DNA of 64,000 nt, from positions 496,001 through 560,000 of the forward strand of contig NZ_JAAOIR010000002.1 of the NCBI RefSeq assembly GCF_011440375.1, written 5' to 3'. This document shows, one piece after another, positions 17,058-25,782 of the stretch. The notes beneath the pieces are model-generated. The model was not told the origin of the DNA. It saw nothing but the letters and a program-made list of their open reading frames with translations, and searched no databases. A program made the translations under genes and the position numbers. The stretch's first letter is position 1. Each line of letters starts with the position of its first letter. The stretch is from Halorubellus sp. JP-L1. GTDB taxonomy: Archaea; Halobacteriota; Halobacteria; Halobacteriales; Natrialbaceae.

Positions 17058-19895
17058 ATGAGCGACGAACACCTCTCGGAGCCTCGCTCTCGCTCGCCGA
17101 GCGTCGCGAGGACGTACTACTCTCGAGCGAGAGGGCTTCTCACCGCGCGGAGCGTCGTCGCCCTCCTCGTGACCCTCCTCGGTGCCCTCGCCCTCTGGGA
17201 CAACCAGGTCGCGCAATTCCTCCTCCTGGCGGCCGCGTCAACGTACTTCTTCTCACGCGTCGCTCGGCCACCGAACACGAAGTGGGACGTCGGCGGATAC
17301 ATCGTCACCAGCGTCTTCCTCGTCCACGTCCACCTCCTCGGACTACTCCTGCTCCTCGCCCAGAACGTCCGGATGTTCGCGGTGCTCCCCGGTCGACCCG
17401 TCGACGACCACCTCACCCTCAGGCGATGGCTTGAGTTCCAGGTGCTCGTCGGGATGGGCGTGCTCCCCGCCGCGACCGTTCGACCGAAGCTCTTCACGCG
17501 ACTCCCCGTCGAACAGGAGCTGTTCGTCGTCCTCTGGGCCGGCGTCTTCCTCGCGTTGCTCGTCGTCGGTCTCCCCGTCGCCAGCCGCGTCTTCGCGCCG
17601 CTCGCGAGCAAGGGCGCGGGGTACGCGCTCCCGCTCTCGATGACCGTCCTCACTGTCGTCATCTACTGGGCCGGTCACTACCGGTACGGCTGGTTCTCCG
17701 TGGGCGCCGCCTTCCTCGTCCTCGGGGCGCTCTCGATACACCTCGGCCGGGACGGCAGCGAGATCGACTGGCCGGCGGTCGGCGAGACCGTCTGCGTGTT
17801 CCTGTTCGCGTACGTCCTGATGGTAACAATCCTCTCCGCCTCGCCGGGTGTCGACCCGTTCGGGGAGGCGTTCCACGACTACGGCCAGTTCAAGACGCTC
17901 CTGCGGTCCGCGGAACTGCCACCCGAGGACGTCTGGTTCGCCGGCGAATCCGTCCAGTACTATTACGGCGGATTCGTCTCGGCCGCGTTCCTCGCCGACG
18001 TTACGGGGACGGCCCCTCACTATGCGTACAACCTCGCACTCGCCGGCTTCTACGCGATGCTCGTCACCGCCGCCTACGAGACGGCCGCCGCCATCGCACG
18101 ACATCGCGGAGACGCGCACCACCTCGCGGGCGCCGCGAGCGCGTTCTTCGTCGGATTCGGCGGGAACCTCTACCAGGCCCTCGTGACCGTCGTCTGGGCG
18201 GTCCCGTCGCCGTTCGACCGGATCGTCGAGACCGCCGTCTCCGGCTCGCTCCGGCCGGAAGCGGCGTGCGTCCTCGGCGAAGCGCCGAGGGAGGTCTCGT
18301 ACTTCAACGCCGCGCGCATCATCCCAGATACCCTGAACGTCTTCCCGATACTGCACTGGTTCACCGGCGAACTGCACCCGAACCTGATGAGCACCCCGTT
18401 CCTGCTCCTCGCTGTCGGCGTCCTCTACAGTTACTACAGAGCGCCAGCGGAGAATCGCAGGTTACGTCTGGGCCTGCTCTTCCTCGCCCTACCGCTGATG
18501 ATTGGGTTCGTGGCGACGGTGAACACCTGGGACGTCGCGACGGTCCTCGGGATGGCGACCCTGACACTGGTCTTCGCACCCACTGACTCGCTCTCGACGC
18601 TCTGGAATCGATCCGGTCGAGACGGGAACCCGAACACGATTGTCGAAGAAGCCGTCCAGCTGGTTCGTTCGATTCCGCCGCTGACCCTGCTATCTGCGGC
18701 GGGCGTCATCGTCGCACTTCCGTTCCTCTTGCAGACAGCGAGCGGTCGAGAGCTCGCGCTGGTACCGGCCTCCCGCCGGAGCACCGCGATCGGTCTCCTC
18801 CTCGTCCACGGGAGCTTCCTCGTCGTTTTCGGCCTCTACTTCCTCGGGCGACTACGGGACCGCGACCGCCGGACGGTGCTCGTGCTCCTCGCCGTCTCCG
18901 TCCCGTGGCTGCTCCTCGTCGCAGGACCGAGACGCTACCGCGTAATTGGTCTCTTCGTTCCGTTCCTCGTCGTCACGTGGTACCTCAGACAGCGCGACCG
19001 CGACCTCGGCTACGAGACGGTCCTCGTGATCGGCGGGCTCGGACTGGTCCTGATCGTTGAGTTCGTTTACGTCGTCGAAGACGCTGCGGCGTTCCGGTTC
19101 AACACCGTCTACAAGTTCTACGTCCACGTCTGGCTGCTGTGGGGCGTCGCTGCGGGCGTGTTGCTCCCGCGGCTCGTCCGGGGGAGATTCGCCACGTGGT
19201 CGGTACCGACCCTGCGACGCCAACAGGTCGGCGTCGTCTTCGCAGTCTGTCTGCTCGTTTCCGTCGGGCTCTTCGCGACCATCGCCTGGTCGAACAGAGC
19301 GACGGGCTACCAGGACCCGTCGCTCGACGGGATGCGGTATGCGGAGAGCGAATACCCCGAGGAGACCGAGGCGATCCAGTGGCTCGACGAACGGTCTGGC
19401 ACGCCGACGATGCTGTCCGCACCCGGCGAGACGAGATACATCTGGGAGGCGAGCCCTGGCGCCAGTCTCTCGGGAATTCCGACGTATGTCGGTTGGCTGC
19501 ATGAAGGAGCGTACCGGAGCTGGTCGGCGTACTACGGTCGACAGCTCGTCGCCGACACCATCTTCAACGGGAGCTCGCCGGAGCAACGCAAGCGACTACT
19601 CGTCTTCAACGACATCCGCTACGTCTACGTCGGACCGAGCGAGCGAGCGCGCTACGACGACGTCGAACCCTTCTCGTTCCCGGGCGTGTCGGTCGCGTTC
19701 CGGAACGACGCCGTGACGATATATCGGGTCGACCAGTCGCGTCTCGCGACGAACACCGACCTCTCCGCTGGAAGAGTCGGCGGGTCGCCCGAGGCGAGAG
19801 GCAAACCGCTTCCGGCGGACGAACCCGCCTGCCGAGACGACTCCGACGACTCGCTCAAAGGCCCACTCCTCCCGAATCCGTTCGGTTGGATCTGA
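17058..19895 (+). CDS. DUF2298 (Chlor_Arch_YYY) multi-pass membrane protein
   Basis: This very large membrane protein (945 residues) has about 18-20 predicted helices and the DUF2298 core around 270-330 (FHDYGQFKTLLRS, ESVQYYYGGFVSA) and 410-470. DUF2298 proteins, known from Chloroflexi and archaea, look like GT-C-type membrane glycosyltransferases or mannosyltransferase relatives, and many sit next to sugar-polymer genes. Here the gene follows a GT2 gene, which fits a role in assembling surface glycans. The soluble C-terminus (about 760-945) would be extracellular, as in GT-C enzymes. Its stop is 4 bases from the end of the convergent dehydrogenase gene. Reaction unproven. Confidence 0.9.
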   Translation: MSDEHLSEPRSRSPSVARTYYSRARGLLTARSVVALLVTLLGALALWDNQVAQFLLLAAASTYFFSRVARPPNTKWDVGGYIVTSVFLVHVHLLGLLLLLAQNVRMFAVLPGRPVDDHLTLRRWLEFQVLVGMGVLPAATVRPKLFTRLPVEQELFVVLWAGVFLALLVVGLPVASRVFAPLASKGAGYALPLSMTVLTVVIYWAGHYRYGWFSVGAAFLVLGALSIHLGRDGSEIDWPAVGETVCVFLFAYVLMVTILSASPGVDPFGEAFHDYGQFKTLLRSAELPPEDVWFAGESVQYYYGGFVSAAFLADVTGTAPHYAYNLALAGFYAMLVTAAYETAAAIARHRGDAHHLAGAASAFFVGFGGNLYQALVTVVWAVPSPFDRIVETAVSGSLRPEAACVLGEAPREVSYFNAARIIPDTLNVFPILHWFTGELHPNLMSTPFLLLAVGVLYSYYRAPAENRRLRLGLLFLALPLMIGFVATVNTWDVATVLGMATLTLVFAPTDSLSTLWNRSGRDGNPNTIVEEAVQLVRSIPPLTLLSAAGVIVALPFLLQTASGRELALVPASRRSTAIGLLLVHGSFLVVFGLYFLGRLRDRDRRTVLVLLAVSVPWLLLVAGPRRYRVIGLFVPFLVVTWYLRQRDRDLGYETVLVIGGLGLVLIVEFVYVVEDAAAFRFNTVYKFYVHVWLLWGVAAGVLLPRLVRGRFATWSVPTLRRQQVGVVFAVCLLVSVGLFATIAWSNRATGYQDPSLDGMRYAESEYPEETEAIQWLDERSGTPTMLSAPGETRYIWEASPGASLSGIPTYVGWLHEGAYRSWSAYYGRQLVADTIFNGSSPEQRKRLLVFNDIRYVYVGPSERARYDDVEPFSFPGVSVAFRNDAVTIYRVDQSRLATNTDLSAGRVGGSPEARGKPLPADEPACRDDSDDSLKGPLLPNPFGWI

Positions 19896-19899
19896 CGCC

Positions 19900-21867
19900 C
19901 TAGGACGACTCGTCGCGACCGAGGAGGTACAGGACGATCGCCGTGAGACCACCGAGACCGCCGAGGACGACGAGGTCGCGGTGCGTGTCTCCCGTCCCGT
20001 CGCCCGCTTGTGCGACGTCGCCGACGGTCGGCTCGACGCTCCCCGCGGCCCCCTCGGTACCGCTCGAAGTGCCCGTCGGTTCGTCGGGCGGAACCAGTTT
20101 GTAGATCGCTCCGTTCTGGTCCTTCGGTGCAGCCGACTTCTTCGTCAGAAGGTAGAGCTCTCCGTCGGGGCCCAGTTCCACGGAGAAAATGTATCGATCG
20201 AGCCGTCCGTGCTCGAACTCCTCGAAGACAACCTCCTCTATCGACCAGAGACCGTCTCCATCGGACGACGGGGCGGCAGCCATGAGCGTCCCGGACGGGG
20301 TCTCGTACGACGTACTGAAGTCGGCGAACACGTACTTGTCTCGCAGCTGTGGGAAGGAGTCACCGTCGTACAGATGCCCGCCGACGACCGCGCTTCCGAT
20401 CGGGGTCCCATCCCCGGTGGTATGCGGGTATTCGATGATGGGGTCCCGGAGCTCCTCGCCGCCGCGAATCGACTCCGGGGTCGATTTCGGGCAATCCGCG
20501 GGATTCCCGAAGGTCCCAGCGTCGAAGCAGTGGGTTCCCTCCCTGACGTTCCACCCATAGTTGCCCCCCTTCTCGACGATGTTCACTTCCTCGTAGCGGC
20601 TGGCACCGGGGTCCGCGACGAACAGGCGGCCGTCGTCGTCGAAAGACATCTGCCAGGGATTTCGTAGCCCCCATGCGTAGTGTTCGTCGAGTCCCTCCCT
20701 GTCGACGAGCGGATTGTCGTCGGGGACGGCGTACGGCCTCTCGCCCCCGGTTCCGTCCACGTCGATCCTGAGGATGCTCCCGAGGAGGTTCTCGGTGACG
20801 TCCTGCCCGTTCCCACCCTGATTGCCGTCGTACCAGTCCGATACGTGACCGTTCCCGTCCTGCCAGTCGTTGGCACCGCTTCCGTCCGCTACCGCCACGT
20901 ACAGGTAGCCGTCGGGACCGAACGTCACCGCGCCGGCGTTGTGAATCGGACCCGGGTGTGGGATGTCGAGGAACACCCGCTCGGAGTCCGGGTCCGCCGC
21001 CTCTAGATTCGACACCGCTGTGAACTCCGAGAGCAGCTCACGATGCCCGAAGTCCGCGAACGGACCACCGGGTGCGCTGTATCGAACGTAGAACCGGCCG
21101 TTGTCCTGGAAGTCAGGATGGAACGCCAGTCCAAGGAGTCCGCGCTCGTCGTAGCTGGACCACGTCCCCTCGCCAACCGCGACCAGCTGGTCGCTGATGT
21201 CGAGGAACGGTTCGTCCGCCAGGCCGTCGGGACCGAGCACGTGGACGTAGCCGAGCTGGTCGACGACGAACCGCCGGTCCGAATCCCCTGGGGGAACCTT
21301 CATCCGGAACGGCGCAGTGAGTCCCTCGGCGACGAGTTCCAGCCGGCCCGACGGACCCGTAGCGAAGACGCTGTCCCGCGCCGACTCGGCCGTCGTCTCC
21401 GTCTCACTTTCACCCAGCGCTATCTCACCGCGCATCGACGTCGGATGGACCTCGCAGAAGTACGCGTCCATCTCCCTCGAAGCGGTAAACGTGAGCGTCT
21501 GCGTCTCACCCTCGTCCCGCACCAGCTCGGTGCGTTCGAGCTCGATCCCCGCCGAGTCGTGGATGACGACGTTGTGAGGCCGCCCGTCGACGTTCTCCCA
21601 CCTCAACTCGTATTCCACTCCCGGCTCGAGCGAGAGCGTCGGGTTCGTCTCCCCCTCGATCTCGGCCGGTGCCCGCCCGCGCCACCCGTCCGTCACGCCA
21701 CCTAGTTCGAGCCGCTCGACGATCCGACCACTCGTGCGACCCGCAACCAGCGTCGACGCTCCGACTGCGGAGAGGAACCCCCTCCGGGAGAACGCAGCAC
21801 CAGACCGGCGGCGAGCCCTCCATAACGACCCATCGGCGCCGAGAGCCTCGTCTCCCCTCTCGCTCAT
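19900..21867 (-). CDS. exported cupredoxin-PQQ-type sugar dehydrogenase
   Basis: This 655-residue extracellular oxidoreductase begins with a Tat signal (SRRGFLSAVGAS). A cupredoxin domain (about 72-152) has full type-1 copper ligands H98, C138, H141 and M145. A six-bladed glucose/sorbosone dehydrogenase propeller (about 175-590; RGLLGLAFHPDF, GNQGGNG, GLRNPWQMSF) follows. A membrane anchor near 630-650 ends in LGRDESS. The propeller would oxidise aldose sugars with PQQ, and the fused copper domain could pass electrons to the respiratory chain. No PQQ biosynthesis genes are in the window, so the cofactor is inferred from the family. It ends the carbohydrate block and could act on sugars released by the GH10 enzymes. 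Confidence 0.92.
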   Translation of the reverse strand: MSERGDEALGADGSLWRARRRSGAAFSRRGFLSAVGASTLVAGRTSGRIVERLELGGVTDGWRGRAPAEIEGETNPTLSLEPGVEYELRWENVDGRPHNVVIHDSAGIELERTELVRDEGETQTLTFTASREMDAYFCEVHPTSMRGEIALGESETETTAESARDSVFATGPSGRLELVAEGLTAPFRMKVPPGDSDRRFVVDQLGYVHVLGPDGLADEPFLDISDQLVAVGEGTWSSYDERGLLGLAFHPDFQDNGRFYVRYSAPGGPFADFGHRELLSEFTAVSNLEAADPDSERVFLDIPHPGPIHNAGAVTFGPDGYLYVAVADGSGANDWQDGNGHVSDWYDGNQGGNGQDVTENLLGSILRIDVDGTGGERPYAVPDDNPLVDREGLDEHYAWGLRNPWQMSFDDDGRLFVADPGASRYEEVNIVEKGGNYGWNVREGTHCFDAGTFGNPADCPKSTPESIRGGEELRDPIIEYPHTTGDGTPIGSAVVGGHLYDGDSFPQLRDKYVFADFSTSYETPSGTLMAAAPSSDGDGLWSIEEVVFEEFEHGRLDRYIFSVELGPDGELYLLTKKSAAPKDQNGAIYKLVPPDEPTGTSSGTEGAAGSVEPTVGDVAQAGDGTGDTHRDLVVLGGLGGLTAIVLYLLGRDESS

Positions 21868-22019
21868 GTACCTCCGGATTCAGAGGACGGCTTATTAAGA
21901 ATAGAGCAGTTACAGGGCACGCTCCGCTCGAAATCACCCTTTTCCATGTCCGTTCATCCCCATGCGACTCCGCGGTGTCCGCGCCCAGCGATTCCGCTCC
22001 TCACGTTCGTTGGAGCAGA

Positions 22020-22041
22020 AATGCACCGTACAGGAATTGAA
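22020..22041. repeat. degenerate copy of the tRNA-Gly 3' end
   Basis: 22 bases here match the 3' end of the tRNA-Gly gene and its flank (22131-22152) at 19 positions. It lies 111 bases from the gene on its 3' side, as expected for an old attachment site or a partial tRNA duplication. Confidence 0.6.
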
Positions 22042-22132
22042 ACTATAAGAGACGGTCGCCCTCACTCCGTCGCTGCGCGCGACTGGTAGGGTTCAATTCT
22101 CGATGGAGATTTTCTTCGCTTCGCTCAGAAAA

Positions 22133-22203
22133 TGCGCCGTCCGGGAATTGAACCCGGGCTAGTAGCTTGGGAAGCTACTGTCCTACCACTGGACCAACGG
22201 CGC
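22133..22203 (-). tRNA. tRNA-Gly (anticodon CCC)
   Basis: Reads on the minus strand as a complete cloverleaf. The acceptor stem GCGCCGT pairs with ACGGCGC with discriminator A. The D-loop has AGTGGTA, the anticodon stem GTAGC/GCTAC closes the loop TTCCCAA (anticodon CCC), and the T-arm is CCGGG/CCCGG around TTCAATT. No intron and no encoded CCA were seen. Confidence 0.97.
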
Positions 22204-22338
22204 TCTCATCCGCCGATTCCCGCCGCTTGCACTTGAACGTAGCGCTTCGACGCGGCCCGAGTTGCTCGAAGTGGACGTGCGTCCAGCGTTCTCGTCGGAC
22301 GGAACCGTATTTGTCGATGCAATCCGTACAACCGCGTG

Positions 22339-23136
22339 ATGCTCGACTTGCGCTTCTCCGACGACGAACTGCGCGAGCGCCGCGACCACATCGAGACGTT
22401 CATTCAGGACGTCGTCGCCGACGCCGGCGCCGACGGCGCCGTCCTCGGACTCTCCGGTGGCGTCGACTCGACGACGACCGCGTACCTCGCCGCGAACGCG
22501 CTCGGCACCGAGAACCTCTACGGGCTCGTCCTCCCCGCCGAAGTCTCGAGCGACGAGAACATGAGCGACGCCGAACGCGTCGCCGTGGACCTCGGGATCG
22601 ACTACGACGTCGTCGAGATCGAGCCGCTCGTCGACGCGCTCGTCGACGCCGTCCCCGAGAGCGACGGGGACCGGACCGCCGTCGGGAACGCCCGAGCTCG
22701 CATGCGCGGCGTCATCAACTACTACGTCGCGAACGAGGAGAACCGCGTCGTCCTCGGCACGGGCAATCGCGCGGAAGCGCTCACGGGCTACTTCACGAAG
22801 TACGGCGACCAGGCCGTCGACTGCAACCCGATCGGGAACCTCTACAAGCAACAAGTCCGCCAGCTCGCCAGCCACCTCGGCGCGCCCGACGAACTCGCGG
22901 AGAAGGAAGCGACCGCGGAACTCTGGGCCGACCAGACCGACGAGGACGAACTCGGCGTCGACTACGACACCATCGACGCCATCCTCGCGCTCCACGTCGA
23001 CGGCGACCTCTCCCCGGCCGCGACCGAGCGCGCGCTCGACGTCGACCGCGATGCGATCGCGACCGTCCGCGAACTCTACGAGCGCAGCAAACACAAGCGC
23101 GCGATGCCGCCTGCCCCCGTTGACCCGACGCCCTGA
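22339..23136 (+). CDS. nadE: NH3-dependent NAD+ synthetase
   Basis: This enzyme catalyses the last step of NAD biosynthesis: adenylation of nicotinic acid adenine dinucleotide with ATP, then amidation with ammonia. The P-loop of the N-type ATP pyrophosphatase fold is SGGVDST at about 39-45. Further conserved parts are TGNRAEALTGYFTKYGD and NPIGNLYKQQVRQLA. No glutaminase domain is present and 265 residues fits the ammonia-dependent form. It starts at ATG, with a GTG one codon upstream also possible. It is divergent from tRNA-Gly, stands alone and is presumably housekeeping. Confidence 0.95.
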   Translation: MLDLRFSDDELRERRDHIETFIQDVVADAGADGAVLGLSGGVDSTTTAYLAANALGTENLYGLVLPAEVSSDENMSDAERVAVDLGIDYDVVEIEPLVDALVDAVPESDGDRTAVGNARARMRGVINYYVANEENRVVLGTGNRAEALTGYFTKYGDQAVDCNPIGNLYKQQVRQLASHLGAPDELAEKEATAELWADQTDEDELGVDYDTIDAILALHVDGDLSPAATERALDVDRDAIATVRELYERSKHKRAMPPAPVDPTP

Positions 23137-23221
23137 CTGCAACGACCGAAGAACTGTAACGACCGCACCGACCGCACCGACCACACCAGGTCGGTCTCGT
23201 CGACGCGATACCGGACCGGCC

Positions 23222-23995
23222 TCAGGCGAGCGCGGCCGGCGTGGTACTCGGCGAGCCACTCGCCGCGATGCCGTTCGTCGTCGTCTCGTTCGCCGAGCCG
23301 CCACCGTCACCGCCGGGCGCCTCGACGTGGACCGTGATGCTGTCGCCGTCCTCGAGGACGTACGTCTCGGGGTCGACGCGCTCGCCGTTCACCACGTACA
23401 CCACGGTCGCGTCCGTCACGACCTCCCAGCCGTCGGGCGCGCTCGCGTTCGATCCCGTCCGGTAGACGGTGCCGTCGTACGCGAACGAGTCGTTCGTCAC
23501 GCCGAACGCCGTCGCCTCGAGCGCGTACTCGAGGGAGATCTGGCGGGCGTGCCCGTGCCAGCGGCGTTCGCCGGCCTCGAAGTGGAACGCAACCATCTGC
23601 TGGGGGTGCTGGAACTCCGCGCGTCGGAAGTCGATCTCGGTGCCGTCGACGGTCACCGAGATCTGGCCGTGCGTGTGCGCGGACCCGACCTGCTGGGGCT
23701 GGATCGTCTGGTCGTCGCCCGCCGGCCCGAGCTCGTGCCCGGGCGGGTTCGGCGCCGGCCCGAGGTTCTGCCCGCCACTCGTCGTCACGGTGTAGATGAC
23801 GATGGCGAGCAGGAGCGCGCCGACAGCTATCCCACCGACGAGGAGCGGCATCGACGGCCCGTCGCTCGACCCCCCGAGGTCCTCCAGTCGTCGCCGCTCG
23901 ATCCGCCCCATCTCGTCCGGATGTTCGGCGTCGAGGTGCCGGAGGTACGCGGCGTCGTCCTCGAACGTCTCCGAACAGTGCTCGCAATCGGTCAC
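23222..23995 (-). CDS. membrane protein with N-terminal C2H2-like finger and extracellular beta domain
   Basis: This 257-residue protein has a short zinc finger at the N-terminus (C4 and C7 of CEHC, H20 and H25 of HLDAEH), one membrane helix (about 50-70) and a beta-rich domain outside (about 100-230) with several histidines (SAHTHGQISVTVDG, ERRWHGHARQI). It ends in a Ser/Thr/Gly-rich tail with possible glycosylation sites. The N-terminal finger would be cytoplasmic. The start is GTG (MTDCEHCSETF). A similar haloarchaeal family exists, but the function is unknown. The histidine-rich external domain could bind metal. Confidence 0.82.
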   Translation of the reverse strand: MTDCEHCSETFEDDAAYLRHLDAEHPDEMGRIERRRLEDLGGSSDGPSMPLLVGGIAVGALLLAIVIYTVTTSGGQNLGPAPNPPGHELGPAGDDQTIQPQQVGSAHTHGQISVTVDGTEIDFRRAEFQHPQQMVAFHFEAGERRWHGHARQISLEYALEATAFGVTNDSFAYDGTVYRTGSNASAPDGWEVVTDATVVYVVNGERVDPETYVLEDGDSITVHVEAPGGDGGGSANETTTNGIAASGSPSTTPAALA

Positions 23996-24061
23996 ACCCC
24001 AACGTCCGCGTTCTTACTTCACGACTCTTTCGGACGAACGCGAGCGCAGCGAACGAACGGG

Positions 24062-24793
24062 TCAGTCCTCGCGCCGCGACGCGGCGATGTCCTCGGCGTG
24101 CGCGGCGACGAGGTCCGCGAACGCCTCGACCTCCCGAGCCTCCTGGGTCGGGACGTCGTCGCGGTCGCGCATCCGGCGCTTCAGTGCCGCGAGCGCGTCC
24201 GGCGGGTGTGCCGCGATCTCGTCGGCGACCGCACGCGGGTCGTCGACGATCCGCGACACCAGTCCCATCCGGAGCGCCGTCTCGGCGTCCACGCGCCGCC
24301 CGGAGAGCGCGAGGTCCATCGCGTCGCTCTCGCCGCAGACGCGCGCCAGACGCGCGGTCCCACCCCACGCGCCGAACAGCCCCAGCGACACGCCCGGTTC
24401 CGCGAACGACGCGTCCGGCGTCGCCACCCGGAGGTCACACCCGAGCGCGATCTCCACGCCACCGCCGCGCGCCGCGCCGTCGACGCCCGCCACGATCACC
24501 GCGTCCGCTGCCTCGAACGCGCGTACGACTCGCTGGCCGCGCGCCGCCAGGTCCCGCGCCCCGTCGCGGTCCAGGCCCGACACCACGTCCAGGTCCGCGC
24601 CCGCACAGAACGCCGTCCCCTCCCCGCGCAAGAGCACCACCGGCGCGCTCGCCTCCCGGACTGCGGCCGCGAGCGCGTCCAGGTCCGCGGGCCGGAGCGC
24701 GTTCCGTCGCGCCGGCCGGTCGATGCTCACCACGCACACCGCGCCCTCGCGCTCGACTCGAATCACGCCACCGGGAACGTCCGCCGTTTCCAA
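24062..24793 (-). CDS. enoyl-CoA hydratase/isomerase family protein
   Basis: Crotonase-fold enzyme of 243 residues that acts on CoA thioesters, typically hydrating enoyl-CoA in fatty-acid or amino-acid breakdown. The oxyanion-hole region GEGTAFCAGADLD and the second loop GAARGGGVEIALGCDLRVAT are present. The glutamate pair of classic hydratases is only partly conserved (one Glu in FAEPGVSLG), so isomerase or another crotonase activity is possible. The ATG encodes METADVPGGVIRVE. It is divergent from the next gene with 34 bases between the starts, so the promoters overlap. Confidence 0.92.
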   Translation of the reverse strand: METADVPGGVIRVEREGAVCVVSIDRPARRNALRPADLDALAAAVREASAPVVLLRGEGTAFCAGADLDVVSGLDRDGARDLAARGQRVVRAFEAADAVIVAGVDGAARGGGVEIALGCDLRVATPDASFAEPGVSLGLFGAWGGTARLARVCGESDAMDLALSGRRVDAETALRMGLVSRIVDDPRAVADEIAAHPPDALAALKRRMRDRDDVPTQEAREVEAFADLVAAHAEDIAASRRED

Positions 24794-24827
24794 AGGTCTT
24801 TGCGTGTCCCGTCGCTACGTAGGCGCG

Positions 24828-25511
24828 ATGGACGAGGCAGCAACGTGTCGCTCGGCCGCCGTAGACGCCGTCGAGGACGTCTATCCGGCGCGCCTCCGCG
24901 ACGACATCGTCGCTCACGTCGACGCCGGCTCGCTCGCACCCGGGACGCTCGCACTCCGCTGTGCACGCGCCGTCGACGACGCGGTCGACGACGACGCCAT
25001 CGGCAGTCGCGCCGCCGGCGTCCAACTCATCTACGACGGCCTCCGCCTCACCCGGACGCTCGCGCACACCGAACCCTGGACCGAGGTCGACGACCAGACG
25101 CAGCCGAATCTCGACATCCTCGCCGCCGACGTCCTCGTCGCCCGCGGCTTCTACCTCCTCGCGCGCACCGACGCCGCCGGCCGCGCCGTCGAGGTGGTCC
25201 AGACGTTCGGCCGCGAACAGACCGAGCGCCGCGACGCCGCCGCCGACCCGACCCGGGACCCAGCCGACCACGACCGCACGCTCGAACGCGACGTCCTCGA
25301 CCTCGCCGTCCTCGCCGGCACCACCGCCGCCGGCGGCACGCCCACGCCGGAACTGTACGCGTACGTCGCCGACTGCAACGACCACGTCACCGACGACGGC
25401 TTCCCGAACGAACTCGACTTCCTCCCCACCGTCGCCGGCCTCCGCGGCACGATTCCACCCGAAGAGCCGACCGCCGACGACGGCGTCCCCCAGTCCGCGG
25501 GCGATTCCTGA
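24828..25511 (+). CDS. haloarchaeal protein of the DUF7114 type
   Basis: This 227-residue, mostly alpha-helical, acidic protein has conserved stretches VQLIYDGLRLTRTLAH and LDILAADVLVARGFYLLA. The helical Asp-rich pattern with an LAADVLVARGFYLLA helix resembles a degenerate polyprenyl-synthase fold, but the two aspartate-rich catalytic motifs are missing, so it is unlikely to be an active prenyltransferase. It starts at the ATG at 24828 (MDEAATCRSAAVDAV), about 26 bases after an AAAGGTCTTT box. Conserved in haloarchaea; role unknown. Confidence 0.85.
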   Translation: MDEAATCRSAAVDAVEDVYPARLRDDIVAHVDAGSLAPGTLALRCARAVDDAVDDDAIGSRAAGVQLIYDGLRLTRTLAHTEPWTEVDDQTQPNLDILAADVLVARGFYLLARTDAAGRAVEVVQTFGREQTERRDAAADPTRDPADHDRTLERDVLDLAVLAGTTAAGGTPTPELYAYVADCNDHVTDDGFPNELDFLPTVAGLRGTIPPEEPTADDGVPQSAGDS

Positions 25512-25566
25512 CCCGGAATCGAAACGCATTAAAACGAATCCCGACAAGAGGAGAGTGCGTTCACGC

Positions 25567-25638
25567 GCCTGGGTAGCTTAGCGGTAAAGCGCGTCCTTGG
25601 TAAGGACGAGACCCCGGATTCAAATTCCGGCCTAGGCT
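25567..25638 (+). tRNA. tRNA-Thr (anticodon GGT)
   Basis: A complete cloverleaf: acceptor GCCTGGG/CCTAGGC with one G-T pair and discriminator T, D-loop AGCGGTAAA, anticodon stem CGTCC/GGACG around TTGGTAA (anticodon GGT), and T-arm CCGGA/TCCGG around TTCAAAT. No intron, and CCA is not encoded. Confidence 0.97.
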
Positions 25639-25782
25639 CTTCCGAACTGTCCTGTCCCGCGAGCAGCAGCGTCCCTGGCGGCGTTCGTCTAGCCTGGTAT
25701 CAGGTACGGACAATCGTTCGCAAAGAGAACCCCCCGCGGTTCGACGGGCGAGTGCTCGGCGTCGCCGCCGGGGTTCGGTCGT

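Noticed and set aside
25683-25712. tRNA-like 5' piece (GTCTAGCCTGGTATC) after tRNA-Thr
   Set aside because: It resembles a tRNA D-arm but no matching anticodon stem, T-arm or acceptor strand follows, so it is not a gene. It may be a chance or very old fragment.
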